Shown here piece after piece: positions 9,425 through 17,834 of a stretch of 64,000 nt of DNA (its first letter is position 1; each line of letters starts with the position of its first letter). Origin of the DNA: Fredinandcohnia onubensis (lineage in GTDB: Bacteria > Bacillota > Bacilli > Bacillales > Bacillaceae_L). Below the pieces are notes generated by a model. That model had not been told where the DNA came from. It made no database searches and saw only the letters and a list, made by a program, of their open reading frames with translations. The position numbers were made by a program, and so were the translations under genes. The DNA lies in contig NZ_NSEA01000008.1 of the NCBI RefSeq assembly GCF_002734285.1, positions 184,902 to 248,901 on the forward strand, given 5' to 3'.

Positions 9425-10203
9425 CATCGTTCCCCTCCTTTCGTAAGACCAGGTTTTGTAACGGTTAACCATGAGATAAATGTTTCCAGCGAATGATCCC
9501 AATGCTTCCAATCAGTCTGTTCATCAATTGTTTTTTCAAAGGTTGTCTTTACTCCGAGATTTGACAGGTATGTATTAAAGGATTCATTTTCTTCTAATAA
9601 GGCATTTTCTGCATTACAAGTTAGATAGATTTCTGGAAGTGGTTTGTTCAAGGTTAGTAAAGTTTCTGCTGCTACATATACATTTTCGGTACTTTTATTT
9701 ACCTCGTCAAATTGACCAAATATATCTATGGCTTTTTGTTTATCTAATCGGTTAGCAATCCCCATTACGTCTATAGGACTTGAAAAGGAAGCAGCCAGAC
9801 TAAACGTATATGAAGCGGATAATCCTGCCTTCAATGCTCCGTAGCCACCAATACCATTTCCTGCAATAAAGCGTTCGTCCTTTGATTGAGAAAGCGGAAA
9901 CATATGCTCGCAAATTGCAGACAATTCCTCGGTGATAAAAGTAAAATACGGCTTTCCATGATACATATCCGTGTAGTAACTTGTATGTCCGGCTGGCATG
10001 ACAACTGCAAGTGAAAGATCATCAATATATCTTTCTAGACTTGTTTTTCGTAACCATGAGGTGTGTCCATCCCCCATCTCATGTAATAGATAAAGAGTTG
10101 GAAAGGTTTGACGATTTTCAGCAAATGACTGTGGCAATAGAACGGCCATTTCGACGGGCATGCCCAGTATTTCAGAATGATATTTTACATTAAGTAAGGC
10201 CAT
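9424..10203 (-). CDS. Esterase-family paralogue lacking the catalytic triad (predicted pseudo-esterase)
   Basis: ATG 10203 has GGGAG eight bases upstream. The 259-residue protein aligns along its whole length with the next gene's esterase (MALL..YHSEILGM, LLHEMGDGHTSWLRKTSLERY, PYFTFITEEL). All three catalytic positions are changed: the nucleophile elbow reads G-N-G-I-G-G with G117 in place of Ser; the acid is N200 (NAENALL); the His position is T230 (EQTDWKHW). The reading frame is intact with its own ribosome site, so it is not an obvious decaying gene. A structural, regulatory or binding role next to the active paralogue is possible. The hydrolase fold is clear; loss of activity is predicted from residues only. 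Confidence 0.78.
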   Translation of the reverse strand: MALLNVKYHSEILGMPVEMAVLLPQSFAENRQTFPTLYLLHEMGDGHTSWLRKTSLERYIDDLSLAVVMPAGHTSYYTDMYHGKPYFTFITEELSAICEHMFPLSQSKDERFIAGNGIGGYGALKAGLSASYTFSLAASFSSPIDVMGIANRLDKQKAIDIFGQFDEVNKSTENVYVAAETLLTLNKPLPEIYLTCNAENALLEENESFNTYLSNLGVKTTFEKTIDEQTDWKHWDHSLETFISWLTVTKPGLTKGGER

Positions 10204-10239
10204 TATTATCACTCCCTCTTATAAAATAATAATAAGAAA

Positions 10240-10267
10240 GGGCGATCTCCTACTTGAAGTATCGCCC
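10240..10267 (-). terminator. Terminator of the oxygenase gene
   Basis: On the minus strand GGGCGAT / ATCGCCC encloses a 14-base loop and is followed by TTTCTTATT. It lies 30 bases after the stop of the prolyl hydroxylase-like gene. Confidence 0.7.
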
Positions 10268-10296
10268 TTGCTTATTTATTTTTTACTATTGTATCA

Positions 10297-10950
10297 TTAT
10301 TTAACTCTTTTCCTTCTCATCCATTGTGTTGCTGCCCACTTATCACCAACGATAACCGGTGCCCCACCGTGTAAGGTTTGTTCATTTAAGTCTTGGTCAT
10401 TATAAAAGTATTCAAAGTACACAGCCATCCCCTTTTGTGGAGATACTGAAAAATTCAACTTTGGAAAATACGTTTCCCCGCCATGTTCCACATCGCTTAA
10501 ATACATGACAATTGTACTGATTCTAGGGTTATTTATCACCTTATTAGTAGATGTGAAAAAGTCAAAATGAGCTTTATATTCTTGCCCAATTTGATAATTA
10601 AGAATTTGAAGACCTTCTCCATGTTCAGTTGGTATATTCATAATCTGAGAGATTCTTTTTTCAATTCTACTAACAATAATATTTTCACTTTCTTCTAAAA
10701 AAGTACTACTACTCGTCCTCATATGATCTACACGTGCATTGCTAATTTTTGAACGATTTATTTTATCCTTAGACAAGCTAATTAACTCATCACATTCTTC
10801 ATCACTTAATACATTACCTAAGATTACGATTAAAGGTTCTTCCAACCTAGCAATAATCTTGATCTCTCGGTCCTCTGTTATAATTTTATTGCCAATATGA
10901 GTAAAGATTGTTGGCTCCTTAGTTGGTAAATCTGTAGCATCCATTGTCAA
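10297..10950 (-). CDS. 2-oxoglutarate/Fe(II) oxygenase, prolyl 4-hydroxylase type
   Basis: The start may be TTG 10950, about 9-10 bases after GAGG, or ATG 10944. The 217-residue protein holds the double-stranded beta-helix metal site H128-x-D130 (YKAHFDFF) and H194 (TLHGGAP), with K204 (VGDKWAATQW) placed to bind the 2-oxoglutarate carboxylate. The region R78-TSSST and the segment GGETYFPKL match bacterial prolyl 4-hydroxylases related to the Bacillus anthracis enzyme. No signal peptide is present. Substrates of such enzymes in bacilli include proline-rich peptides and possibly translation factors. It is monocistronic with its own terminator. Confidence 0.88.
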   Translation of the reverse strand: MTMDATDLPTKEPTIFTHIGNKIITEDREIKIIARLEEPLIVILGNVLSDEECDELISLSKDKINRSKISNARVDHMRTSSSTFLEESENIIVSRIEKRISQIMNIPTEHGEGLQILNYQIGQEYKAHFDFFTSTNKVINNPRISTIVMYLSDVEHGGETYFPKLNFSVSPQKGMAVYFEYFYNDQDLNEQTLHGGAPVIVGDKWAATQWMRRKRVK

Positions 10951-11188
10951 CTTTCATCAACCTCTTCAGAAATTTAGATTTGTAAATAATAGATTGATAT
11001 TAAACAGAAATAATAATTGTTCTTGGTTCCCTCCTGTTTTCAAAATGGATGTAAATGTTGAATTAGTTCACCGAAACTAATTTTTGCTTTTTTATTTTAC
11101 ACTTTGAAAATGTATTTTTCTACTATTTTTTTGAAAAAAATAACAAATAAATTACTAGATTACTATATTTCGTTCATTTCAAATGAAA

Positions 11189-11221
11189 AGCCGATTAACC
11201 CTTTTCATGGAGTCATCGGCT
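11189..11221 (-). terminator. Terminator of the erythromycin-esterase operon
   Basis: AGCCGAT / ATCGGCT with a 19-base loop lies immediately after the stop at 11229 and is followed on the minus strand by TTTCATTT. The T tract is imperfect. Confidence 0.6.
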
Positions 11222-11228
11222 GAATAGA

Positions 11229-12497
11229 TTAGATTAACACACCAGTTACTTCTAATGGTGTTAAAGCTTTTGTGTTATTTATAAAGACAAACGCATCATA
11301 CCGCTCAGATATCACTGACGGCACATAGTTACCATATTGTTCGTATTGCGGATTATAGACAACGCCAATTGCACGGTGTCCAAGTTCTTTTTTAAATATA
11401 TTTCTATTTTTCTCATTAAAAACAAGAATCTTATCGTATGCTCCCGCTTTATAAAGAAGATCTTCCCAGCTGCCAACAACTGCTGGAGGGGTATTCATTC
11501 TTTCGAAATCTACACCCCATTCGCTAGCTGCAACCACCGTTCCATGATGTGTACCGAAACCAACAATAAACACATTTTCACTACTTATTTCTTCCCTGAT
11601 AAGTTGTCCTACATTTACAAGTCCTTCATTTGCCATATCAGTAGCTCTTGCATCCCCAATATGTGTATTATGTTCCCAAATGATTCCTTTGGAATGATGG
11701 TTATAGAAAGAATCAATTCTACGTATGACCTCAACCATGTGACGATCTCTAATATTCCATGATTCATTATCGTTCGTAATCATCGTAGTATAATAATTTT
11801 CAGCATTCGCCGTAATAAGCGCGTTTACCTCTACGTTTAAACTACTTTCATGTGAATCCTGATAGGCATGTTTATTCGCCATTATTTCCGTCAAAAGCTG
11901 TAGAACCTCTTCATGACATCCTTCATTATAAAAAGAAGAAGACAAAGCATACTTTTCTGCTTCTCGATTAAATGGTTCAAAACAAGCGAAAGCTTTTCTC
12001 GCGACCTCAAGATCAGGTGAGTTTCTTTTTTCTAGATACTTTAGAATTTCATCCATTGATTCCCATAAACTATAGATATCAATTCCATAAAAACCAATCT
12101 TTTTTTCATTCGGTTTTCCTTGGTTAAACTCTTTTAACCATTCAACTAAACCGATTATTTCTTCATTTGCCCACATCCAGGTTGGCCAACGTTTAAAAGA
12201 TGATAGCACATCTCGGGCATTTTTATATTTTTTTGAGTAGCCTTTAATATAGTTATTCACCTGTTGGCATGCTGGCCAATCGCCTTCTACTGCAATAAAA
12301 GTAAACTCTTTTTCAATGATTAATCTCTTGGTGAGTTCCGCGCGCATTTTATAAAACTCAGATGTACCATGTGAGGACTCACCCAACAAAATGTATTTCT
12401 GATTTGTTATCGCAGTAACAAGTGGGTCGAGATCGTGTGTAAAATTTGTTAATGGAATTGAATGTTGTTGGATCGCTTGTATCATTTTATCTACCAT
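11229..12497 (-). CDS. Erythromycin esterase family protein
   Basis: I choose ATG 12497, preceded by AAGGGGG; the longer open frame upstream has no start support. The 422-residue protein shows the family hallmarks: LLGESSHGTSEFYKMRAEL (38-56, with E40 and H43), AVEGDWPACQQVNNYI (69-84), IGFYGIDIYSLWES and IIWEHNTHIGDARAT. These residues build the active site of the EreA/EreB superfamily, whose characterised members open macrolide rings. Most bacillar homologues are chromosomal and of unknown substrate, so resistance should not be assumed. It is the last gene of a three-gene operon, 10 bases after the preceding stop. Confidence 0.85.
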   Translation of the reverse strand: MVDKMIQAIQQHSIPLTNFTHDLDPLVTAITNQKYILLGESSHGTSEFYKMRAELTKRLIIEKEFTFIAVEGDWPACQQVNNYIKGYSKKYKNARDVLSSFKRWPTWMWANEEIIGLVEWLKEFNQGKPNEKKIGFYGIDIYSLWESMDEILKYLEKRNSPDLEVARKAFACFEPFNREAEKYALSSSFYNEGCHEEVLQLLTEIMANKHAYQDSHESSLNVEVNALITANAENYYTTMITNDNESWNIRDRHMVEVIRRIDSFYNHHSKGIIWEHNTHIGDARATDMANEGLVNVGQLIREEISSENVFIVGFGTHHGTVVAASEWGVDFERMNTPPAVVGSWEDLLYKAGAYDKILVFNEKNRNIFKKELGHRAIGVVYNPQYEQYGNYVPSVISERYDAFVFINNTKALTPLEVTGVLI

Positions 12498-12507
12498 ATG
12501 AGCCCCC

Positions 12508-12885
12508 TTAGTTTTTATATTCTGCCTGATACGAATTCTCGCCTGAATGAACAGAGAGCAGTGTATCAGCATAACCAACTAGTCGATTTACAAGTTCATC
12601 AGAAATGGCATAAACTAGCTGATGAAGTGACTCTTTATGTAAGGCGGGATCGTCAAATATAATCGTAGTATTGATGAAAATCTCCTTGGTATCATATAAG
12701 TTGTAGTGGATAATAACCTTGCCAGCAGCACCACCAGTAGTCGGGTCCTTATAGCTCGGTAAAAAAACATACCATTCCTCTGCAGAAGGAGATCGAAAGT
12801 TTTTTGTGAATGTTAAACCTTTAATTTCTTCCTCTATTTGTTTACTTATTTGTGGATCAATCACATCAAAGATCTTGTTTTCCAT
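12508..12885 (-). CDS. Conserved-looking hypothetical protein, middle gene of the erythromycin-esterase operon
   Basis: A soluble, acidic 125-residue protein with no membrane segment or signal peptide. It contains a mixed beta segment (EEWYVFLPSYKDPTTGG, VIIHYNLYDTKEIFINTTIIFD) followed by a helical end. I do not recognise a family. It lies 9 bases after the upstream gene and 10 bases before the esterase-family gene, so co-transcription is very likely. No catalytic motif is evident. Confidence 0.6.
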   Translation of the reverse strand: MENKIFDVIDPQISKQIEEEIKGLTFTKNFRSPSAEEWYVFLPSYKDPTTGGAAGKVIIHYNLYDTKEIFINTTIIFDDPALHKESLHQLVYAISDELVNRLVGYADTLLSVHSGENSYQAEYKN

Positions 12886-12894
12886 AGCTGATTC

Positions 12895-13155
12895 TTACTC
12901 CGCTGGATTCGCATCGACAGCAATCTCATATGCATCTAGCACCATATCACGTTCAGTTGGATCTTTGATTCCTGTCAAAAACTGACCATCATCCGTATTT
13001 TCTACCTGCATGACAAATGTATTATTCTGGTCCTGTTCGGAGTGTAACAATGCATATGTTTTTTCCTTCATATCAAATAAGGCCTCAATCGAAAATTCCT
13101 TTTCTTCGCCGTTTTCATCTTTCACCACGATCTTATCTCGATATACATCGCTCAT
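12895..13155 (-). CDS. DUF1292 (YrzB-like) small acidic protein
   Basis: ATG 13155 follows AGGAGGTG; a GTG nine bases upstream overlaps that ribosome site. The 86-residue protein is acidic and carries the beta-rich core typical of DUF1292 proteins (KIVVKDENGEEKEFSIEALFDM, YALLHSEQDQNNTFVMQVE). The function of the family is unknown. Here it heads the operon with the hypothetical protein and the erythromycin-esterase-family gene. Confidence 0.7.
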   Translation of the reverse strand: MSDVYRDKIVVKDENGEEKEFSIEALFDMKEKTYALLHSEQDQNNTFVMQVENTDDGQFLTGIKDPTERDMVLDAYEIAVDANPAE

Positions 13156-13233
13156 GTCATACACCTCCTGTAATTTGCATTACTATCTTTTCCAAAACCA
13201 TCAAAATTACTAAAGGACTTTTGAAAACGCAAA

Positions 13234-13268
13234 AAGCAGTGTATTTTCTGATGAGAAATACACTGCTT
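13234..13268 (-). terminator. Terminator of the SET-protein gene
   Basis: AAGCAGTGTATTT pairs with AAATACACTGCTT around a short loop, and the minus strand continues TTTTTGCG. It lies about 90 bases after the stop, beyond a palindromic repeat copy. Confidence 0.75.
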
Positions 13269-13337
13269 CCAGAGTTATATTAATTTAATTTTTGCTTAGA
13301 TTAGTCCACTACAACCATTAAAATGGAATTTAATGAT

Positions 13338-13360
13338 TGGGACGAGGGACCTGTGTCCCA
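13338..13360. repeat. Palindromic GGGAC repeat, copy 2 (shortened), touching a stop codon
   Basis: TGGGACGAGGGACC followed by TGTGTCCCA. The last base is directly next to the TAA (13361-13363) of the SET-protein gene. Confidence 0.8.
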
Positions 13361-13738
13361 TTATTCTTCATTGAACCACAGTTTTGTTTTGTCGTCGACT
13401 TCGCCATTGTAGTTGATTAGGATTTCTTCGCCTGCTTTTATGTCTTTGTACGCATAGAAATCAAATGTGTGATTATCAAAGTTAATATCATAAACGGCAT
13501 TCGGTTCATAGGAATGGTTAAATAGCATTCCATATCCGAGGAGGATTGCCGTATGATTAATTCCATACTCAAAAGCGTAATCAGCGAGTAATGTTTTTTC
13601 AATGTGCTCGTGCTGGTCATTCGGATAAGAGATTACGGGTGCTTCATGGATTAGTTGTCCTTTTTTAATATCCATTGTAGCAAATACCCCTCTATTGAAT
13701 TCCCCATCACTTAATAAAGATTTTTTTATTTCGATCAT
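13361..13738 (-). CDS. Small SET-domain protein (putative protein-lysine methyltransferase)
   Basis: The 125-residue protein is almost only a SET domain. It has the N-terminal strand with RGVFATMDIKKGQLI (16-30), the S-adenosylmethionine and knot motif GMLFNHSYEPNA (70-81), and the C-terminal DIKAGEEILINYNGE (99-113) with the catalytic-tyrosine region. Compact SET proteins are found in several bacilli, but their substrates are mostly unknown. The gene is alone, with a weak ribosome site (GAGGTAGG) and a following terminator. The stop codon touches a palindromic repeat, so the last residues could have been shaped by that insertion. Confidence 0.8.
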   Translation of the reverse strand: MIEIKKSLLSDGEFNRGVFATMDIKKGQLIHEAPVISYPNDQHEHIEKTLLADYAFEYGINHTAILLGYGMLFNHSYEPNAVYDINFDNHTFDFYAYKDIKAGEEILINYNGEVDDKTKLWFNEE

Positions 13739-13802
13739 GTTGTTTGCCCTACCTCATTTTTGACTTCCTTCTAACTTTAACATTAATTTGCGAAAACAAA
13801 AA

Positions 13803-13822
13803 GGTGCCAGTTTACTGACACC
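13803..13822 (-). terminator. Terminator of the MMPL operon
   Basis: GGTGTCAGT / ACTGGCACC with a two-base loop is followed on the minus strand by five T, 14 bases after the stop of the coil-repeat gene. Confidence 0.75.
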
Positions 13823-13835
13823 CCTTAATTACTTC

Positions 13836-15626
13836 CTATTTAAACAAATCGAGCAATTTCGCCCAGAAGCCTTTGGTTTCTTTTTCTTCCACTTCTGTTT
13901 TTTTTGGTTCTTCTTGTTTTATGCTTTCCGTTTTTATGACGAATTGGACAAGATTAACATTTTTATTTTGATCCGATACAAAAGAGACAGCTTCGAAATC
14001 TGATTTATCATACTCAGACATCATGCGATCCACTTCTTCCTTCATTTGTTCTGGTAAATCACTCGTAGACTCATATAATTCTCGAGTACCATTGTGTAAT
14101 TCACTAACACCGTTGTCAAGCTCACCTGTACCTCGTGACAGTTTCACAATTCCCTGATGCATTTTCTGATAAGATTTCGATAACTGACCGACTCCACCTG
14201 TGTATTGCACCAATCCTGAATGAAATGTTTGATAATTGGCGGATAATGCAGCAAGTCCTTGCTGTAATTGAGCAAGAGATTCTGCAGCACCTGATGCTTC
14301 TAATGATGCTGAAACCTCGGTTGCCATATGATCGAGATTTGATGCCACTTCAGTGAGTCCATTCATTAATCCAGCTAAAGCACCGTCTACTGCGGTAAGG
14401 CCATCTTTGACCTGAGAATAGGTTCCTTTAACAGTTTGCGCTGCCGTATATGTGTTCAAAAGTTGATTGACAACTTCCTGATTTGCTCCGCTCTTTTGCA
14501 GCTCTTGTATTTGTTCTTGTGTAATTGTGGCTGCTGGGATAGTCGCTATTGCTTTCTCTAATGCACCGTAAGCACTCCCATAGCCTTCCTTAAACTTGGC
14601 TATTTCTGTTACTGTCCCTTGTAAACTCATTGAGATTTGCTGAAGTCCAGCTGTTAATTTTTCAAGATCGCCAAGATTCACATCCTCAGACCCAGCATTT
14701 AGAGACTTGCTTATCTGTTCAAGAGCTTTCCCAATTTCATTCGAACCATTGACAAGACCAGAAGAAGCCTTGTTAATATCGGCCATCCCTTTATTGTATT
14801 GACCAGAACCGTTTTGAAGCTCCTGCACACCACTATTTAGCTCGGAAACACCATTCTTTAATTCTCCTACTCCATCATGAAGCTGTTTAATGCCGTTTGT
14901 TAAAGATGACATGTCTTCTGTCATTTCGTCGATTTCAGGTGCATCTATCGACATCGATGATGGAACGGCTGTGATGTTGATACCATCAAGTTCAAAATCG
15001 ATTACATTTGCTTGGAGTACAAATTCTTCCTCTTTTTCAGGCATTACAGTAAACGTAACTTGTTTGTTCTTCCCTGCATTTGCAAGCATTCCTTCTTCAG
15101 CTTCAATATTCGTGTAAAGAGCTGGATCAAGTGTTAAAGAAATTTGCAATAAATAATTTGTAAAGAAGACAGGATTCACTTCTTCATTAGCAGAAATTTT
15201 AATCCGTATTTCAATTTTTCCGTCTTGACCAACTAGTTCTTTAGGTGCCATTTCTTTACCGTCTAGCATATACGAAACATCAATATTCCAAGGGAGTGCT
15301 TTTTCATCGATTGAGCCTTGATAATAGAATTTCCCCTCTGGTGCTTCCAATTCTACTGTATTCTCTTTTTGGATGATCTCAGAGAAGTCTGTTAAGTTTT
15401 TTAATGTTAAATATGATCCATAATCAACAATCTTCCCTGCTTTTTCGATATCCAATGTGTTTACCACATATAAATCTTGCTGTTTCCCATTGGCACTCAG
15501 TGTTGCATACACGACCTCATCTTTCGTAGATATAATTCCTTCGGTCGATGCAGCAGTGACAAGAAATGACGGCAATACGAGAGTGATAGTCAGTAAGATT
15601 AATAGTACTTTGTGTATTCTCTTCAT
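13836..15626 (-). CDS. Exported coil-repeat protein (X-Leu-X-X-Gly heptads, YhgE/Pip-like) encoded with an MMPL transporter
   Basis: The start is ATG 15626 with AAGGAG eight bases upstream; ATG 15632 is too close to it. The 596-residue protein has a signal peptide (about 1-27, SFLVTA-A), a beta-rich N-terminal part (about 30-235) and a long helical region (about 240-540). That region is full of heptads such as LKNGVSELNSGVQELQNGS and LDNGVSELHNGTRELYEST, the signature of YhgE/Pip-type coiled coils. The C-terminus has two KEEP-like acidic/basic patches and an amphipathic FWAKLLDLFK end. It overlaps the stop of the transporter gene by translational coupling. An extracytoplasmic partner of the MMPL pump is the likely role. 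Confidence 0.8.
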   Translation of the reverse strand: MKRIHKVLLILLTITLVLPSFLVTAASTEGIISTKDEVVYATLSANGKQQDLYVVNTLDIEKAGKIVDYGSYLTLKNLTDFSEIIQKENTVELEAPEGKFYYQGSIDEKALPWNIDVSYMLDGKEMAPKELVGQDGKIEIRIKISANEEVNPVFFTNYLLQISLTLDPALYTNIEAEEGMLANAGKNKQVTFTVMPEKEEEFVLQANVIDFELDGINITAVPSSMSIDAPEIDEMTEDMSSLTNGIKQLHDGVGELKNGVSELNSGVQELQNGSGQYNKGMADINKASSGLVNGSNEIGKALEQISKSLNAGSEDVNLGDLEKLTAGLQQISMSLQGTVTEIAKFKEGYGSAYGALEKAIATIPAATITQEQIQELQKSGANQEVVNQLLNTYTAAQTVKGTYSQVKDGLTAVDGALAGLMNGLTEVASNLDHMATEVSASLEASGAAESLAQLQQGLAALSANYQTFHSGLVQYTGGVGQLSKSYQKMHQGIVKLSRGTGELDNGVSELHNGTRELYESTSDLPEQMKEEVDRMMSEYDKSDFEAVSFVSDQNKNVNLVQFVIKTESIKQEEPKKTEVEEKETKGFWAKLLDLFK

Positions 15627-15628
15627 CC

Positions 15629-17686
15629 TCATTTCTCCTTATAATGATTTGCTTTCCATGTAGTTTTCTCAATGACCTTATCAAAAACCAATACAAGAGC
15701 TGGTAGGAAAAATACGACCATGATGAACGCAAGCAAGGCTCCTCTTCCTAGCAACAGTCCAATTGAAGATACGATTGGATTTGATGATGTAAAGGCTAAA
15801 ATAAAGCCTACACTCGATAAAATGGCTGCCGAAATACCAATTGAAAAAATCTTCTCATCAAGTGTTTTCTTAATTGCTTTACGTGCAGACATTTGCTTTC
15901 GATTCGTTGTGTAGTCTTCGGTCAAAAGAATCGCATAGTCTACCGTTGCGGCTAGCTGTACCGTACTGATGATCAAGTAACCAACATACACCAATGACGA
16001 ATCTGTAAAATATGGGACGGAGAGATTGATCCAAACTGCAGTTTGAATCGTAAGCAATAACACGATAGGATACGAGATTGACTTGAATGTCACAATAAGG
16101 ACAAGGGCAATCGTAAGAACCGTTAAGAGATTCACCAATGCGTTATCCTTTTGAATCGTATTTTTGATATCATACAAGGTCACGCTTTCCCCAAGTGAAT
16201 GTGCTTCGTCTCCAAAATACGCTTCTGCGGTTTGTTTAATTTCTTCTATTAAATAGAATGCCTCGTCGCCTTCATTTTTCGTAGTTGTATTTATAATAAT
16301 ACGACTGTAGTTGTCGGAATAAAATAGGTCAGTGATCGATTCGTCCAAATACTCTGGAGGAATCGCGCTACTCACAGTGTTAACGTACGCTAGAACACTC
16401 GAAACCTGATCAATCTTCTCAATATCCTGAACGAATGCTTCTTCTTTTGCCATATCCCCTTTTGGTGTAAGTAAAACCATAGGAGTGTAGGCTCCAAATT
16501 CTTCCTGGATTTTCATTTTATCACTGCCAGCCCTCGTTGACTCTGGTTGATCTCCAAGGCCATAGATGAAATTCGTCTCACTTTGGGCCATAAATGCTGG
16601 CACAATTAACAGTGCAACTAATAGTAAACTTGGGATTCGCAATTTCACAACAATGCTTCCGACTTTGTTAAAGCTTGGGATTAGCGGTTTGTGCTGTGTT
16701 TTATCAATCCACTTATAAAATAACAAAGTTAGAGCCGGTAAAAACACCATAACACTGATAAAGCTTAGTAAAATCCCTTTTACAAGGTTGATTCCAAGGT
16801 CTGAACCAATTTGGAAATTCATTAATGATAATGCCATAAACCCGAAAAAGGTAGTTGACGCACTTGCCGTAATTGCTGGAAATGATTTTTTCATCGCAAG
16901 TTGCATCGCTTCTTTCGGATCGGCAACTGTTTTTCGATAGTCTGAAAAACTATGAAGTAAAAAGATCGCATAATCGAGTGACACGGCTAGTTGTAGGATC
17001 GGTGCAACCGATTGGGTTACGAACGATACTTCCCCAAGAAAAATATTAGTTCCAAGGTTGATAAGCACGGAAACCCCAATTGCAGTAAGGAAAAATATTG
17101 GCTCGACCCAAGAGTTCGTTGATAATACCAAGATAATAATAATGATGGGTACCAATAAGAGAGCGGCATAAAGTGATTCTTGACCAGCCATCTTCTGTGA
17201 AGTGGCTGTATCTAGTGCTTCACCTGCCATCGCATTGTCTTCACCAATTACCTCGTAGATGGCATCCGTTACCGCAACTTCGTCTCCCTTTTCGATACTT
17301 AAAGAAAACAGTGCGTTATTTTCTTTGTAGTAAGATTCAACAGTCTCTTCATCTGCCATTTCAATCGGCGTTTTGATATCAATGGCATCATCTAACCAAG
17401 TGACATCCGATACGCCATCAATTTCAGAGAGCTTCTCTTTATAAACAAGTGCTTCCTGTATCGTGACGTCATGTATCATGACCCTCGTATTCGGCACAGC
17501 CCCTTCAAATTCTTCTTCCATAATTTCCATGGCTTTCACAGAAGGAGCATCCTCCGGCAAATAGTCAACCATATTATAGTTAACGACCACCCCAAATTGG
17601 ACAATGGTGGCTAAAAGTGTGAGGAGCATAAACGTTATGACGACGGATTTTTTATGTTTAATAATTCGTGCTGCAATATCTATAAT
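15629..17686 (-). CDS. MMPL/RND-superfamily membrane transporter
   Basis: The first ATG of the frame (17629) has no ribosome site and lies inside the first membrane segment. An in-frame stop at 17690-17692 limits extension. Between them only ATC, ATT and ATA can start, and an AGAGGGTGA ribosome site stands just before ATT 17686. I therefore propose an unusual ATT (or ATA 17683) start giving IIKHKKSVVITF before the first helix, and about 685 residues. There are two repeats, each with one membrane helix, an extracellular domain and five helices. The proton-relay aspartates appear in SLDYAIFLLHSF and ATVDYAILLTEDY. Substrates may be lipids or drugs. Confidence 0.82.
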   Translation of the reverse strand: MIDIAARIIKHKKSVVITFMLLTLLATIVQFGVVVNYNMVDYLPEDAPSVKAMEIMEEEFEGAVPNTRVMIHDVTIQEALVYKEKLSEIDGVSDVTWLDDAIDIKTPIEMADEETVESYYKENNALFSLSIEKGDEVAVTDAIYEVIGEDNAMAGEALDTATSQKMAGQESLYAALLLVPIIIIILVLSTNSWVEPIFFLTAIGVSVLINLGTNIFLGEVSFVTQSVAPILQLAVSLDYAIFLLHSFSDYRKTVADPKEAMQLAMKKSFPAITASASTTFFGFMALSLMNFQIGSDLGINLVKGILLSFISVMVFLPALTLLFYKWIDKTQHKPLIPSFNKVGSIVVKLRIPSLLLVALLIVPAFMAQSETNFIYGLGDQPESTRAGSDKMKIQEEFGAYTPMVLLTPKGDMAKEEAFVQDIEKIDQVSSVLAYVNTVSSAIPPEYLDESITDLFYSDNYSRIIINTTTKNEGDEAFYLIEEIKQTAEAYFGDEAHSLGESVTLYDIKNTIQKDNALVNLLTVLTIALVLIVTFKSISYPIVLLLTIQTAVWINLSVPYFTDSSLVYVGYLIISTVQLAATVDYAILLTEDYTTNRKQMSARKAIKKTLDEKIFSIGISAAILSSVGFILAFTSSNPIVSSIGLLLGRGALLAFIMVVFFLPALVLVFDKVIEKTTWKANHYKEK

Positions 17687-17726
17687 GATTCACCCTCTCT
17701 TGCATAACCGGCAATTCCACTATAAT

Positions 17727-17755
17727 ATTATAACGACACGGTGTTGCCTAATCAA
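17727..17755 (-). promoter_or_regulatory. Sigma-A promoter of the MMPL operon
   Basis: On the minus strand TTGATT (17755-17750) and TATAAT (17732-17727) are 17 bases apart. The spacer carries a short dyad, ACAC-G-GTGT, a possible TetR-family contact. Confidence 0.6.
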
Positions 17756-17771
17756 CAAACAGTTTATTAAA

Positions 17772-17808
17772 TTGAGTACGTTTCACAACATGATTATCTA
17801 ATATGTTG
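17772..17808 (+). promoter_or_regulatory. Promoter of the TetR gene with an overlapping inverted repeat
   Basis: TTGAGT (17772-17777) and TATCTA (17795-17800) are 17 bases apart. CAACAT (17786-17791) and ATGTTG (17803-17808) flank the -10 box, as expected for an autoregulatory operator. Confidence 0.5.
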
Positions 17809-17834
17809 GATAACTTCCAAAAGAGGGATTAAAT

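Noticed and set aside
9424-10203. Calling the triad-less esterase a pseudogene
   Set aside because: The frame is intact, full length, well started and coupled to the next gene; it is better described as a predicted non-catalytic paralogue.
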